Source: Stentor roeselii (taxonomy: Eukaryota > Ciliophora > Heterotrichea > Heterotrichida > Stentoridae). Taken from it: 64,000 nt of DNA. The position numbers and the translations under genes are program-made. The DNA is taken from the NCBI GenBank assembly GCA_006503475.1, contig RSEH01000127.1, positions 62,001 to 126,000 of the forward strand, given 5' to 3'. Shown here in pieces: positions 39,926 to 50,176 of this stretch; the stretch's first letter is position 1; every line of letters begins with the position of its first letter. The notes beneath the pieces were generated by a model that searched no databases, was not told where the DNA came from, and saw only the letters and a list, made by a program, of their open reading frames with translations.

Positions 39926-41092
39926 TTAACTAGCTAAATTAATCAACCAGCCTTTTGCGATCACATAATTCGCGTCGATATTAGGATGATCATGATTATC
40001 GTTCATTTCACTCATGCGGTTGTCTGGGCTTATCAACTTCAAATACAAATAATTACCACTCACAACCTGTGGAAGGCGAATATTAATCTCATTGACAGTC
40101 CTGGAAATGAACTTTCCCCAAGCCAAAGGTTTCAAACATGATGCAACCCTATCGAAAGTGCAAGACAGGTATGTACCGTCTCCACCAACAGGACTGCATA
40201 TTCCAGGAAATGCTTCTATTAAACTTTCATAAGTTTTAAAATTGTTGTATTTGTCGAATTCAGGGTCTTCAATATCGACATATTTTTCACTGCACAAAAC
40301 AATAAAAGCTTCTAAAGGACATGTAAAATTACCTTTGCGACTGACCTCGACTTCTTGAATCACAGCTCTCTTTTTAGACCTGTTTGCACAGACAATATCT
40401 GTCGAGTCTTGCATCACATGTAAGTCATATTCTCGTCTTCTGAACTTACTCGGGTCGATTCTTTCGATTTTCAATCTTTTTACCTCTTCATCGATTTTTT
40501 TTTCGACTTCTTTTTCTGGTTCTTCGAATTGTTCTGAGACTATTTTTACAATTTGAGGTTTGTAGACCATGTACAGTTGTTGAAAAGACTTCTTTATTGT
40601 TGGCCCCATCACTGTCTTGTTCTTGAATCGTGGGTAGATGCTTTTGGCCACTATTTCGCAATCGTTTAAGATGCGAAGGATGTACTCGTAGGATTCTGGC
40701 TCTTCTTCTAAGGCATCTTCTAGCACACCTGCCGTGTTAATGTTGAGTTTATTGTCTCTTGAACAGTAATAAGACCCGTCGTCTTTGAAAAGGTTTCCCA
40801 CCCAATACAAATCATGATCTCCATCGAAGCCCCCACTAGTAGCAAATCCTTTGAAGTTCAACAAAATCGGTTCCTTTTGAAGAATCTCAGAGATTTGGCT
40901 GAATTTTAAAAAATTCATTTCTGAAAATTTCGAGTAGCAAAGCGATTTACTCATGACATTACTGAGCAGATATCCTGATGAGCTGATTAAGTTGAAAAAG
41001 TCTTTACCCACTAAAAATGGTCCTCGGATTAATTCTTTATATGACAGGAAACTGAAGATTTCAAAAAGAATGTATTCTGGAAGTAGGTCCAT
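39926..41092 (-). CDS. F-box-like protein
   Basis: The protein has 388 residues. Residues 1-40 form an F-box-like helix bundle (LPEYILFEIFSFLSYKELIRG), which would bind Skp1 in an SCF ubiquitin ligase. The rest (60-388) is a mixed alpha/beta region with conserved-looking GFDGDHDLYWVGNLF near 87-102 and a charged helical hairpin at about 180-215. It resembles no substrate-binding domain I know. The start is the first ATG and no intron is needed. Confidence 0.7.
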   Translation of the reverse strand: MDLLPEYILFEIFSFLSYKELIRGPFLVGKDFFNLISSSGYLLSNVMSKSLCYSKFSEMNFLKFSQISEILQKEPILLNFKGFATSGGFDGDHDLYWVGNLFKDDGSYYCSRDNKLNINTAGVLEDALEEEPESYEYILRILNDCEIVAKSIYPRFKNKTVMGPTIKKSFQQLYMVYKPQIVKIVSEQFEEPEKEVEKKIDEEVKRLKIERIDPSKFRRREYDLHVMQDSTDIVCANRSKKRAVIQEVEVSRKGNFTCPLEAFIVLCSEKYVDIEDPEFDKYNNFKTYESLIEAFPGICSPVGGDGTYLSCTFDRVASCLKPLAWGKFISRTVNEINIRLPQVVSGNYLYLKLISPDNRMSEMNDNHDHPNIDANYVIAKGWLINLAS

Positions 41093-41257
41093 TTTGTTTT
41101 ATGGCTGAAATCTTTGATACGATATCTAAGTGTGAAAAATTTCAGAAAATTGAATGAAAATAATTCCAATACTTAATCTTTAAAAACATGAAAAATTGAT
41201 TCAAAGCCAACTGGAACTCAACACCCTGTTAATACTTATCCCATTCCACCTTCAGTA

Positions 41258-43378
41258 CTATTTAATAAATCCAATCCTCGCTAAATGTGTTTCTAAAATC
41301 GCCAACTCACTAGAACTATACCTTCCACTATGTCCACAATTAAGTGGAAGTAAATACCCAGCCCTTTCATACTCAAAGTGATGTCTTAAAGTAGTCATCT
41401 CATCTCGTCCAGGTGAAAACTCTCCAGAAGGTTTCCTAAAAAGCACCTGATTCTTCAAATAAATCAAAACTTTCGACAAGCATTTTTCCAAGCTTCTAAC
41501 AAGTTCACAAATCTCTAAAACCAGCTGATTATTCGAATACTCATGTTCTTCAACGACACATTTCAGTTCATTAGTTGCCTCCTGAAGTTTCTCAAGAGCT
41601 TTAGCTCTTGTGATGTTTATTTCGCTTGGTTCAAGTGGGTAAAAACTTCCCCAGACATCAAGGACCATAAGCCAAAGTTTAACAGAAAGGAAAGGATCAG
41701 AGTCCATTCCAACTGCGCTGAGTGGTTTGCCTCCAGAGTCGATTCCGTCAACAATGGCGAAGACCCGATGTAAGAGCGAGTTGACACTTTCATCTTCGAC
41801 AGGAACATCACTTTCTTTAGCCATTGGCTGGTAACTGCTTGTATTTGTCATGTCGATCAAACCAGTGCCTCGATCCAAGTCACTTTTGATGTAAATAATG
41901 ACGAAATTCATCAATTTTTCTAGAGATTCTCTCATTGTTTGAGTCATTTCAGCGTTTAGGATATGACTGTATTTTTTTATGTTTAACTCGGCAGGCTTGA
42001 TACCTTCAGCGACTTCGAGTCCTCGAGTTTCTATCAGCTTGACGGCTACTGCGGACTTGATGGAGATCAGGTCGTTTATGGTTGTGTCTTGAGAGTCAGC
42101 GGAGATTAGTTTGTAGCAGTTCACGTATAGATAGTCTGCTGAGCAGTCAATGTCCCAACGGCTGATGACCTTTAGCAAGTATCTGGCCCACCTCCCGAAG
42201 GAGTACTCAACGACTTGACTCAACCTGCCGAAGCCTCTATCAATAAACAAAAAGTCGATCTCACATCTTCTCGCCAGATGACAAGCGATGACCCCTCCAA
42301 GACTTTCTCCATGAACCCCAATAACTCCAGCTTTTTTCTTAGTTCTGAGGTACTCAACAATAGCTTCTCCATCTTTTTTTAAAGCATCTGGAGAAGGAAA
42401 TCCTTGTGACCTGCCATATCCGCGGTAGTTCCAAAGTAGCACATTTATGTTGTTTGATATGTAAAGGTCTAGCCACTCGCTTTGGTAATACGCGAATTCG
42501 TAAAGACCTGCATTTGGATTGCAGAAGATCATTGTTGGAGCGTGGGAAACTTCAGAGTTCGATACTAACATGCAGTCAATTAAATTTTTTTCACTTTTTA
42601 TCCAGATCTGTTCGCAGTCGTAACGACTTTCAAGCTCGATTCGCATCTGGTTGAATGTGCCTAAAGTGCTGTCGAAGAGGAAACGACGGATTTTTGAGGA
42701 TAGGTTCACTGGACCGCAGGATTCTAGTAAACGGCTCTCGAGGTGAAGGCAACATTCGAAGGAGAGGTAGGCTGATGTGTTACTTGGATATTCTTCACTC
42801 ACGATTCCCACCCAATCCTTAGGATCTTTAGCTTCATCTATAAACTCCCAAATACTCGTAACACTAGAATTCGTAGTTATCCTGGTCTTAGCAAGACATG
42901 CTTGAAACTCTTCCAACAACCCTAAAAGCGAGCTTCCATGACTCGTAAGAGTATTTCTTTCTTTCTCAATTCGATAAGTGTCAATAATAGTGACAATCAT
43001 TCTCTTAGCATAAGTGGTAGCTTCAACAGAACGTTCTAAAAACTCAGTTTTTTCACATTCAGTACTTCGATCAAGTAGTATTTCTAAACAAATCCTTAAG
43101 TCCTGCACCCTCTGCAGCAGTTGAATAGTCATTTCGCGACAAAAGTGAGACTCAATCGAACGTTTCCAAAGCCAAAAAGAACCTGGAAAGACAGAAAGTC
43201 GCACAATTAGTCTAAACAAGAAAAAGAGACAGATTAAAAAGATGAGAAGAGAGACTGGGACAGTGAGTATCAATGAAATTAAGTAGAATATGTAGAATAT
43301 TAGGCTAAGTAGAAGTACTACGAGAAGAACTGATATTAAAATAAGGACTTTGAATGACCTTGATGATGATTGCTCCAT
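41258..43378 (-). CDS. Membrane alpha/beta hydrolase, ABHD16-like
   Basis: The 706-residue protein starts with two hydrophobic helices (10-60), so it is membrane-anchored. The hydrolase core lies at about 260-480. It has an oxyanion-side strand MIFCNPNAGLYEF, a WNYRGYGRSQG loop and the nucleophile elbow GVHGESLGG with Ser359. The NPNAG...YEF and WNxxGxGxSxG spacing resembles ABHD16 phosphatidylserine lipases, though ABHD16 has a different elbow. Long helical regions flank the core (80-250 and 560-690). The substrate is probably a lipid by analogy. Confidence 0.78.
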   Translation of the reverse strand: MEQSSSRSFKVLILISVLLVVLLLSLIFYIFYLISLILTVPVSLLIFLICLFFLFRLIVRLSVFPGSFWLWKRSIESHFCREMTIQLLQRVQDLRICLEILLDRSTECEKTEFLERSVEATTYAKRMIVTIIDTYRIEKERNTLTSHGSSLLGLLEEFQACLAKTRITTNSSVTSIWEFIDEAKDPKDWVGIVSEEYPSNTSAYLSFECCLHLESRLLESCGPVNLSSKIRRFLFDSTLGTFNQMRIELESRYDCEQIWIKSEKNLIDCMLVSNSEVSHAPTMIFCNPNAGLYEFAYYQSEWLDLYISNNINVLLWNYRGYGRSQGFPSPDALKKDGEAIVEYLRTKKKAGVIGVHGESLGGVIACHLARRCEIDFLFIDRGFGRLSQVVEYSFGRWARYLLKVISRWDIDCSADYLYVNCYKLISADSQDTTINDLISIKSAVAVKLIETRGLEVAEGIKPAELNIKKYSHILNAEMTQTMRESLEKLMNFVIIYIKSDLDRGTGLIDMTNTSSYQPMAKESDVPVEDESVNSLLHRVFAIVDGIDSGGKPLSAVGMDSDPFLSVKLWLMVLDVWGSFYPLEPSEINITRAKALEKLQEATNELKCVVEEHEYSNNQLVLEICELVRSLEKCLSKVLIYLKNQVLFRKPSGEFSPGRDEMTTLRHHFEYERAGYLLPLNCGHSGRYSSSELAILETHLARIGFIK

Positions 43379-43504
43379 TTTAGTTTAATTAGAGAAATTT
43401 CCTGAGAATTTTAAATATTTTCTTGATCTTCTAACTCAAAGCTCGAGTGTACCTTATCCATTGCCCATCACAATTTTCTAATCAAATATCAACTTAATCC
43501 TATT

Positions 43505-44779
43505 CTAAACCCTACAAACATACGAGCTGGACTGAGTGATATACCTGACCCACCGATAAGGATTTGAATTAGCTTGTCCCGATATCCTCAAATACTTAAT
43601 CTGCAACTTGGACACATTATACATACTAATTTCAAACTGCAGTGAAACCTGATTAATCTCCTTAATACTCGCAGGTCCATTCAAACTCGCTTTAGTCTTC
43701 AAGGCAAGTTCAGTACTTCCTAAAAACTTTTCAATTTTCCACTCAACAACCCGTTCATGTTCTTTAAACTCAGCACTTTGACCTGAAGGTTTTTTTTGCA
43801 GGTCAAAATTGACCCCGCTTGCAGTCCTGGGCATTGAAAACTTGACTAAAACATTAGTAGCAAATAATTTTTCAGGAAATAAGCTCTTTATTTTAAGACT
43901 GAATTCAAGTTTGTATTGGTTGATTTCTTCTACATAAGGAAAAATCCTGAAAGGAGTGTGGTAGTCTCCTTTTATTCTGTAGTTCATGACCACGAACTCA
44001 CCGTCTGGAGGCGTGATTGACAGGATTTTACCGTCTTTGAACTCACTCGCGTTTACACATTCGTGGAAGTTGAAGTCGTCTAGGCCTAAACTGTAGGCGT
44101 TGCGAGACTTTTCGATTACGAGGTCGTCGTTTAATGCTAGTTGAAGCTGTGGGTTGCCTTTTAGGAAAGATTTCATTTGGATGCAACCGTCTAGCGAAGA
44201 GTTCATGATGTAACCGTTTGCGTTGAATAGAACTGTTAGTTTTTCGAGAACGTCTACGAAGATCTCGTTTTTTGATTTCTTGTTTGTCACTGGACGCTGG
44301 ACTGCTGTGCAAGGGACTGAGTTGCTCATAAAGGCTGGCTTAAATGAAAAGCCGGAAGACTCTATAACGATGGGCTCATTCACAATAAACGGCTTGATCT
44401 GTTCAGTATAAGTACTCTGTGAATGTCCATAGTCAATCATTTCGTCTATGATCTCATAAATCAAGACAAAATTTTTCCTCAAAGACTCTTCTGATAAAAC
44501 CCCGCAGTAGTCTTTTATCACTCTGATCATTCCAAGAAGCACCTCAAATATATGAGACGGAGAAGTGTTCTCCGTTGTTGTCCCGACAAAGAACAGTCCA
44601 TTTCGCTTCACATAAATAAAATTCACTCCTTCCACTGAGAAGACTGGAGGAGCTTCTCCATCCCAGAGCTTGAATTTGCGGAAAAAGACCTCGTTTGTTC
44701 CTTTTACTAGGTCGCCTCGGAAGTCACGCGTAATGATTACGTCGCCACGTGCTGAGAGGACGAATAGTTGGGATAACAT
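43505..44779 (-). CDS. AP4M1: AP-4 complex mu subunit
   Basis: This 424-residue protein matches the mu chain of the AP-4 adaptor, which sorts cargo at the trans-Golgi network. The N-terminal longin-like domain begins MLSQLFVLSARGDVIITRDFRGD and contains VGTTTENTSPSHIFEVL. The C-terminal mu homology domain (about 165-424) includes FVDVLEKLTVLFNANG and ends NPYRWVRYITQSSSYVCRV, as in animal AP-4 mu. End features and length (family about 450) favour AP-4 over AP-1/2/3. Confidence 0.93.
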   Translation of the reverse strand: MLSQLFVLSARGDVIITRDFRGDLVKGTNEVFFRKFKLWDGEAPPVFSVEGVNFIYVKRNGLFFVGTTTENTSPSHIFEVLLGMIRVIKDYCGVLSEESLRKNFVLIYEIIDEMIDYGHSQSTYTEQIKPFIVNEPIVIESSGFSFKPAFMSNSVPCTAVQRPVTNKKSKNEIFVDVLEKLTVLFNANGYIMNSSLDGCIQMKSFLKGNPQLQLALNDDLVIEKSRNAYSLGLDDFNFHECVNASEFKDGKILSITPPDGEFVVMNYRIKGDYHTPFRIFPYVEEINQYKLEFSLKIKSLFPEKLFATNVLVKFSMPRTASGVNFDLQKKPSGQSAEFKEHERVVEWKIEKFLGSTELALKTKASLNGPASIKEINQVSLQFEISMYNVSKLQIKYLRISGQANSNPYRWVRYITQSSSYVCRV

Positions 44780-45149
44780 ATGATGTTGTATTATGGAATA
44801 GAGAATGATCTATTTAGAGAACAAGAATGAAACTAGGTAGATTGATTTAAGTTGATATTTATCATTCTTATTTCTAGTAAAGTTCCAAGTATTATGAAAT
44901 CATTTTCTTCACTTCAAATCGAATCATCTCGAATAAAAAAGGTAAATATCAAGAGATTATTCTTAATTTTAATTACTTTAACCTCTAAAAAGCCTTTTCC
45001 ACTCCATCAGCCATCCTTCAATCCTCCTTTTCCCTCTATCCCCTTCTTCTCTTCTCAATCCACAACCCCAAGCTGTTAAATCCTAAAACCTCCTTCGCGG
45101 GTATTCAAAATGCCAAAGCTTTTAAAATGCCTAGAAAAAGTAATCAATA
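44780..45149. other. Divergent spacer, AP-4 mu / ULK4
   Basis: This 370-bp spacer separates divergent starts. A short C-rich frame occurs at 44852-45079, but it has no conserved features. It probably holds both promoters. Confidence 0.5.
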
Positions 45150-48100
45150 ATGAATAATTATCACATATATGATGAAATAGGCCGAGGTAAGTTCTCAGTG
45201 GTCTACAAAGGTCGTAAAAAGAAGTCCTTCGAGTACCTAGCAGTGAAATCCGTTGAAAAGTCACGTCGCAAAAAGATCCTAAACGAGGTAAAAATAATGC
45301 ATTCACTGGACAACGAGCACATCTTAAAGTTTTATAACTGGTACGAGACCCGCAATCATCTCTGGATAATCTTCGAGTACTGCGCAGGAGGTTCGCTCAA
45401 CACAATCATAGAAGCCGACAAGAAGTTGCCAGAAAAGGTAATCCTTGAATTCGCCCAAGACCTAGTCTCAGCACTTTTTTACCTTCACAGCAATGGAATC
45501 ATTTATGGAGACTTAAAGCCACACACAGTTCTTTTCACTGAATACGGAGTCTTAAAGCTCAGCGACTTCGGCCTTTCGAAGAAAGTCTCAGAACTAGTGC
45601 AATCTGAGGATAATAACGAGAAAAAAGGGACTCCTTTTTACATGGCTCCTGAATTGTTTCAAGAAGAAGGAGTCCCTTCTTTTTACTCTGACTTCTGGAG
45701 TCTTGGATGCGTTTTAGTCGAGTTGGCAACTGGCCAGCCGCCTTTCGTTTCGAACTCGCTTCAGGACCTGGTACAGAAAATATTAAATGAAGAACTTAGG
45801 CCTGTTGTTGGGTTTTCTAATGAGTTTAATGCACTTTTGAGTGACTTGCTGCAAAAAGACTGTTCGAAGAGAATTAGCTGGCCTGAACTTTTAGAACATC
45901 AGGTCTGGGGAAGTGACTCCGCGACTTGGACTGGAAATATGCCACAACAGCCTTTGTATGAAAAATACTTGATTTTGAAAGGACTTGCGCAAAGGACTCA
46001 GGTAAGCACTTCACAAAAAACTGTTGTTCCTAAAGTTGATCTTGTTAGGATTTCACAGAACATACATAAAAACTTATTAAGGGAAAGTAGGGAATATTCT
46101 CAACAGGAACTGGAAGTCGCTGATGTAAAATTAGCGGATAAGGACCAGATTTTAGACTTTGGAGAACACAAACAGGAAACTGAAGATACTGAAAAAATAT
46201 CAGAGGAGGATGGGGAAGAGGAAAAAGTAGAAAAAAATGCTGAGATTATCAGAAATGAAAAAAATATCAAGGAAGAAAAAGTAGAGAAAAAAAGTGAACC
46301 TGGTAACTTTCGGCCTATGACAATTCAAACAAAAGTAAGAGAAATCACAATTGACGATAAAAACCACCAAAGAAGCAACAGTGCTCAATCAACTCCATCA
46401 AGTAAATCCCTTCAAAACGCTCCTCCAATCCTCGAGTTGATCCTTCACTCTTCCGACACAACAGTAAAGCCGATAGTAGGCAACAAAGAAATCGACAAGC
46501 CTTTAGAACTAAGTTTTTCAGTTCAAACCTTTCCATTCACAACACTATCCCAAGAAGAAGTCCTTCGTAAAGGTGAGTCATCCTCATTAGAAGACCATTT
46601 CCAAGAGATATTCTCAGCATTGAACTCTCCATCAGTAGACAAGCAGAACCTTTTAGCTTATTTCGAAAGCATTATCCTCAACGCATCAGTTGCCAACAAG
46701 TTAATAAACTCAGTCTTCGTAACCTTCTTCATAAAACTTCTAAAAACAGGAAAAAATCTCAACGTCAAGGCCCGAGTCTGCTCAATTCTCGGTCAACTCT
46801 TACGTCACAGCACCCTGATCAACAATGAGTTATCCCAAAGTGGTCTCTATCAAGGCCTAAGCGAGCATCTTCGAGATAAAAATGAAAAACTCAGCAGAAA
46901 AGCGACTGCAGCTTTAGGAGAGTATTTATTTTACGCAGCGACACAAATGGATGAATCTCAAAATGAATGGGAAATTCCAAACAGCATCTTTTCTCTCGTT
47001 GTTCGAACTTGCAAAACAGCTGATGATGAAGCAGTCAGGTTCTACGCATGTAAAACAATTGAAAATATTTCAGCTCAAAGCCAGCGCGCCGGGGCGCGCT
47101 TTTCAACGGCAGAGGTTTTAAATGTCATGGTTGGAATTTACAACTCGAGTAAACATGAAAGCTTCAGATGCTCCGCATCTGTGGTCTTGTCACATGTGAT
47201 TCGGTTGAATAACACCCTGATTCCTTTGTTTTTGGAAAAGTTTACAGTGAAAAATGTTGCTGCTGCTATTGGAGATGAACAGCCACGGGTACAACAGAGC
47301 TTTTTAACGATTTTACTTTATGTTTTTATGAATGATCAAAGAGCTTCTGTGCAGATCAGTGAAGATAGAGGACTTTTAGGCAATTTAGTTGCGGCTTTGG
47401 AGAGTTCAGCGATTGTTGTCAGGGGAAAAGGATTACTTGTGCTTTATCATGTTATTAGAAGTAATAATCGAGCTGTTGTTAGACTTTTCGAGTTGAAACT
47501 TTTGCAGATATTGGAGAAGTTATTAAGGGACTCTTATAAGTATGTACAACAATGCATGTGTCATCTTTTAGAAGGACTTGCTGATCTTGCTTCTCATGGA
47601 ATTCGAGCTTTTTATGATGAACTTAGAAAGGGGGCGAAAAGTGGAAATTTTCAGCAGGTTATATCGATTATCAACTCACCTGCTTGTAGCATTAAACTCG
47701 CTTTTTCTAATTGTTATAAGTATCTTGCTGATTGTCTTGCTTTGAATGTCGCTTTTGAAGCTGCTGGAAATGTTTTAAATGTGCTTGAAGCACTCAGTGC
47801 ACATAATAAAGGACTTACCGCGAACTCTGAACTTGTCATTGATTGTGTCTTGCCTGGGCTTCTTAAATGGAAAAATTCAAGTGAAATCGACTTGAAATTC
47901 AGAAGTTTTAAAATTTTCAGTGATTTAATCATCACTTTTTTGTATGAAGAAGGAATTTATGACCCTACACTTCCCAACAAGTCCTCAACGAAGAAGATTA
48001 ACGACCTTATCTCGAAAATGCTTTTTCCAGAGCTTCGAGAAATGTTGACCGAAACAGACCCGATCCCTTTATACTCATTAAAACTCCTAAGTGCAATTTT

Positions 48101-48764
48101 AGAGCGAAACATGTCATTTGTGTCACAAGTGAAAAGAATGTCTTTAATTCCAATGATTATTGAGAACTTCGAAGGAGGTAACCCAAAACTAAACCTTCAT
48201 CTTATTTCAGTAGTCAAGAAAATGATTGAGTCTCATGAGTTAAGCTTGGAAGAACTGGGGCAAATGGGGGTGATTGACAAAGTAAGCTCAGTGATGCGCG
48301 TTATTCAAGAGCAAGACTGGTGCGTTGAGAAGATGCTTGATATTTTATTTGAACTACTGACTATCACAACTGAAACTCTTAGAAACAAGAGAAACGAGCA
48401 GGCTGTTGTCAAGATCACTGAACCTTTATGTGAAAATTTCACGTCTTGTACGAAAATTCTAGGATTTATCAATGAACCTGTAAGGTTTAAGCAGGGTGTT
48501 GCTGATAAAAGCGCTAATTGTCTCTTGTTGCTTTTACAGCTTTATGCTCATAAAATTGCTACGAATCCTTCTCAGGATGTTGTCAATTCTTTGTTTGCGA
48601 TTTTGGCTTTTGAGAAAAGTAATCTTAGGACTAGGGCTTTAAGGGTCATTAGGTCGATTGGGAATTCGGGGTTCAAGGGAAGTCTCAGTTCTGAGGTTTT
48701 GAATAGGTTGAGGGGATTGAATGATAAGGAAGTTCAGGATGTTTTGGCTGAGTTTTTTAGGTAA
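45150..48764 (+). CDS. ULK4: ULK4/Fused-family kinase with ARM/HEAT repeats
   Basis: The 1,204-residue protein has an N-terminal kinase domain (1-255) opening YHIYDEIGRGKFSVVYKGR, then a charged low-complexity linker (about 330-450), then a long helical ARM/HEAT array (about 460-1204). This is the plan of ULK4 in animals and RUNKEL in plants; ULK4 is linked to cilia. Human ULK4 is a pseudokinase, but here K33, D121 (YGDLKP) and DFG (139-141) are present. The catalytic-loop Asn is Thr126 and the HRD His-Arg is Tyr-Gly. The frame is single-exon and starts at the first ATG. Confidence 0.9.
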   Translation: MNNYHIYDEIGRGKFSVVYKGRKKKSFEYLAVKSVEKSRRKKILNEVKIMHSLDNEHILKFYNWYETRNHLWIIFEYCAGGSLNTIIEADKKLPEKVILEFAQDLVSALFYLHSNGIIYGDLKPHTVLFTEYGVLKLSDFGLSKKVSELVQSEDNNEKKGTPFYMAPELFQEEGVPSFYSDFWSLGCVLVELATGQPPFVSNSLQDLVQKILNEELRPVVGFSNEFNALLSDLLQKDCSKRISWPELLEHQVWGSDSATWTGNMPQQPLYEKYLILKGLAQRTQVSTSQKTVVPKVDLVRISQNIHKNLLRESREYSQQELEVADVKLADKDQILDFGEHKQETEDTEKISEEDGEEEKVEKNAEIIRNEKNIKEEKVEKKSEPGNFRPMTIQTKVREITIDDKNHQRSNSAQSTPSSKSLQNAPPILELILHSSDTTVKPIVGNKEIDKPLELSFSVQTFPFTTLSQEEVLRKGESSSLEDHFQEIFSALNSPSVDKQNLLAYFESIILNASVANKLINSVFVTFFIKLLKTGKNLNVKARVCSILGQLLRHSTLINNELSQSGLYQGLSEHLRDKNEKLSRKATAALGEYLFYAATQMDESQNEWEIPNSIFSLVVRTCKTADDEAVRFYACKTIENISAQSQRAGARFSTAEVLNVMVGIYNSSKHESFRCSASVVLSHVIRLNNTLIPLFLEKFTVKNVAAAIGDEQPRVQQSFLTILLYVFMNDQRASVQISEDRGLLGNLVAALESSAIVVRGKGLLVLYHVIRSNNRAVVRLFELKLLQILEKLLRDSYKYVQQCMCHLLEGLADLASHGIRAFYDELRKGAKSGNFQQVISIINSPACSIKLAFSNCYKYLADCLALNVAFEAAGNVLNVLEALSAHNKGLTANSELVIDCVLPGLLKWKNSSEIDLKFRSFKIFSDLIITFLYEEGIYDPTLPNKSSTKKINDLISKMLFPELREMLTETDPIPLYSLKLLSAILERNMSFVSQVKRMSLIPMIIENFEGGNPKLNLHLISVVKKMIESHELSLEELGQMGVIDKVSSVMRVIQEQDWCVEKMLDILFELLTITTETLRNKRNEQAVVKITEPLCENFTSCTKILGFINEPVRFKQGVADKSANCLLLLLQLYAHKIATNPSQDVVNSLFAILAFEKSNLRTRALRVIRSIGNSGFKGSLSSEVLNRLRGLNDKEVQDVLAEFFR

Positions 48765-49061
48765 ATTAATCTAATTCGATTATTTTACGGATTGGATCTT
48801 GGATTTATTAAAGATCTTTAGATTGTTTAGGGTTTTGTCAAGTATTTTTAATTTTAGAGGTTTTAATAAATTTAATGAATTGATACTTTTACTTATAAAA
48901 TTTTTACCTTACAAAACCATAACTTTATTAAAGTGAGTTAAATCAACAATGTTAAAACTTTCATAATCAACCTATAAAAATAAAACCTTCTTCAAAAATT
49001 CCTCTAATTTCACTTCACAATTAAAAACCAAAACATAATTCACTTATTACAAATCTATTAT

Positions 49062-50039
49062 CTAAGGTATCAAAGTACATCCCTTTGAATATTTTTCCTT
49101 ATTTTCACAACAAGTCCACCACTTGACAACCTGATTCCATTTCCCAGAATGATAAAGAGTCCTCCACTCCTCAATTTCCCCATAAAGTTCTTCCTTAGTC
49201 CTCAAAAACTCTTCAAACTCTTCTTTTTTGGTCTGTGCCAGTTCAATGAGTTCTTCCAAATCTCCCTGCAACTCGCACTGAATATTTCCTCGAGCCTGAT
49301 CAATAATACTAACAAATTCCTTTAAAAACGTATCAGGCGATTGACTATCCAGAACATTTTTATACCCAACAACGATTCCACATATTTCACTGCAAACTTC
49401 AGGTCCTTTTCCTTTATTCCTAACAAAATAAACACTGCATACCGGATTGACACATTTGACTTCAGAGAATTCACATTCTTTTTCATGTTCCGCGATATCT
49501 TTAATGGTAGAGTTGAATTCGCATCCTTTATTGAAATGAACGCATTTAATTTTTAACTTTAAATACGAAATCATCGCGAATTTCGAAGGATTCTTCACGT
49601 AAAGGTTATCACATCCGAAGGGACATTTGATGTAATTAGTAATGCAATGTTTACACATCAAGTTTTGGCAATAAATGCATTCTTGAGGCTTGCGGACTAC
49701 TTTTTTACAAAAGGGACACATGAAGTGGTCGTCTATTGATGATAAGAATCGATCCAGGTCGTACCCTTCGCCTTGAAAGTCTCCTTCTTCTGATATTGTC
49801 TCGTTTGTCAGTGGCGTCTCGATTCCGTTTAATGAAATGAATGTATTGATTGAGGATCGGCCAACTACTGAGTCCTCGTATCTGGAGGTCGGCGTCGGAG
49901 AACGCATAAGTAAACGTGAGTAACAGTCTATTGTTATTACTGATGGCTGAAGAATTGGACGGTTTAGGTAGGTAAAGTGCTTGTAGTGAAGTTCCTCGTT
50001 TGCCTTTGCCTGTCTTCGCAGCTTTGCTCGATCCACCAT
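49062..50039 (-). CDS. RING / TRAF-type zinc finger ligase
   Basis: The protein has 325 residues. A RING-like domain at about 112-150 reads CPFCKKVVRKPQECIYCQNLMCKHC...CPFGC. TRAF-type zinc fingers follow (about 170-225), with CVHFNKGCEF...HEKEC and CVNPVC. This order is that of RNF41/NRDP1 and TRAF-like ligases. A C-terminal coiled coil (235-300) would allow oligomers. The N-terminal 100 residues are disordered and Thr/Ser-rich. It is likely an E3 ubiquitin ligase; the target is unknown. Confidence 0.83.
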   Translation of the reverse strand: MVDRAKLRRQAKANEELHYKHFTYLNRPILQPSVITIDCYSRLLMRSPTPTSRYEDSVVGRSSINTFISLNGIETPLTNETISEEGDFQGEGYDLDRFLSSIDDHFMCPFCKKVVRKPQECIYCQNLMCKHCITNYIKCPFGCDNLYVKNPSKFAMISYLKLKIKCVHFNKGCEFNSTIKDIAEHEKECEFSEVKCVNPVCSVYFVRNKGKGPEVCSEICGIVVGYKNVLDSQSPDTFLKEFVSIIDQARGNIQCELQGDLEELIELAQTKKEEFEEFLRTKEELYGEIEEWRTLYHSGKWNQVVKWWTCCENKEKYSKGCTLIP

Positions 50040-50176
50040 TTTAATTTAAAGATGTGTTTGAAATAGATGTTTGGATTTGGGGTTAGAGGGAACTTCGGGT
50101 GAGAGCGGTTGTTGATGGGATTGGATAAGGCGTTTGATGGAGATGTAGGGAATTTAAACTGAAGAATCTAGCTAAC

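Noticed and set aside
44852-45079. 75-codon open frame before ULK4
   Set aside because: Low-complexity Pro/Ser/Phe translation in a divergent promoter region; no family resemblance.
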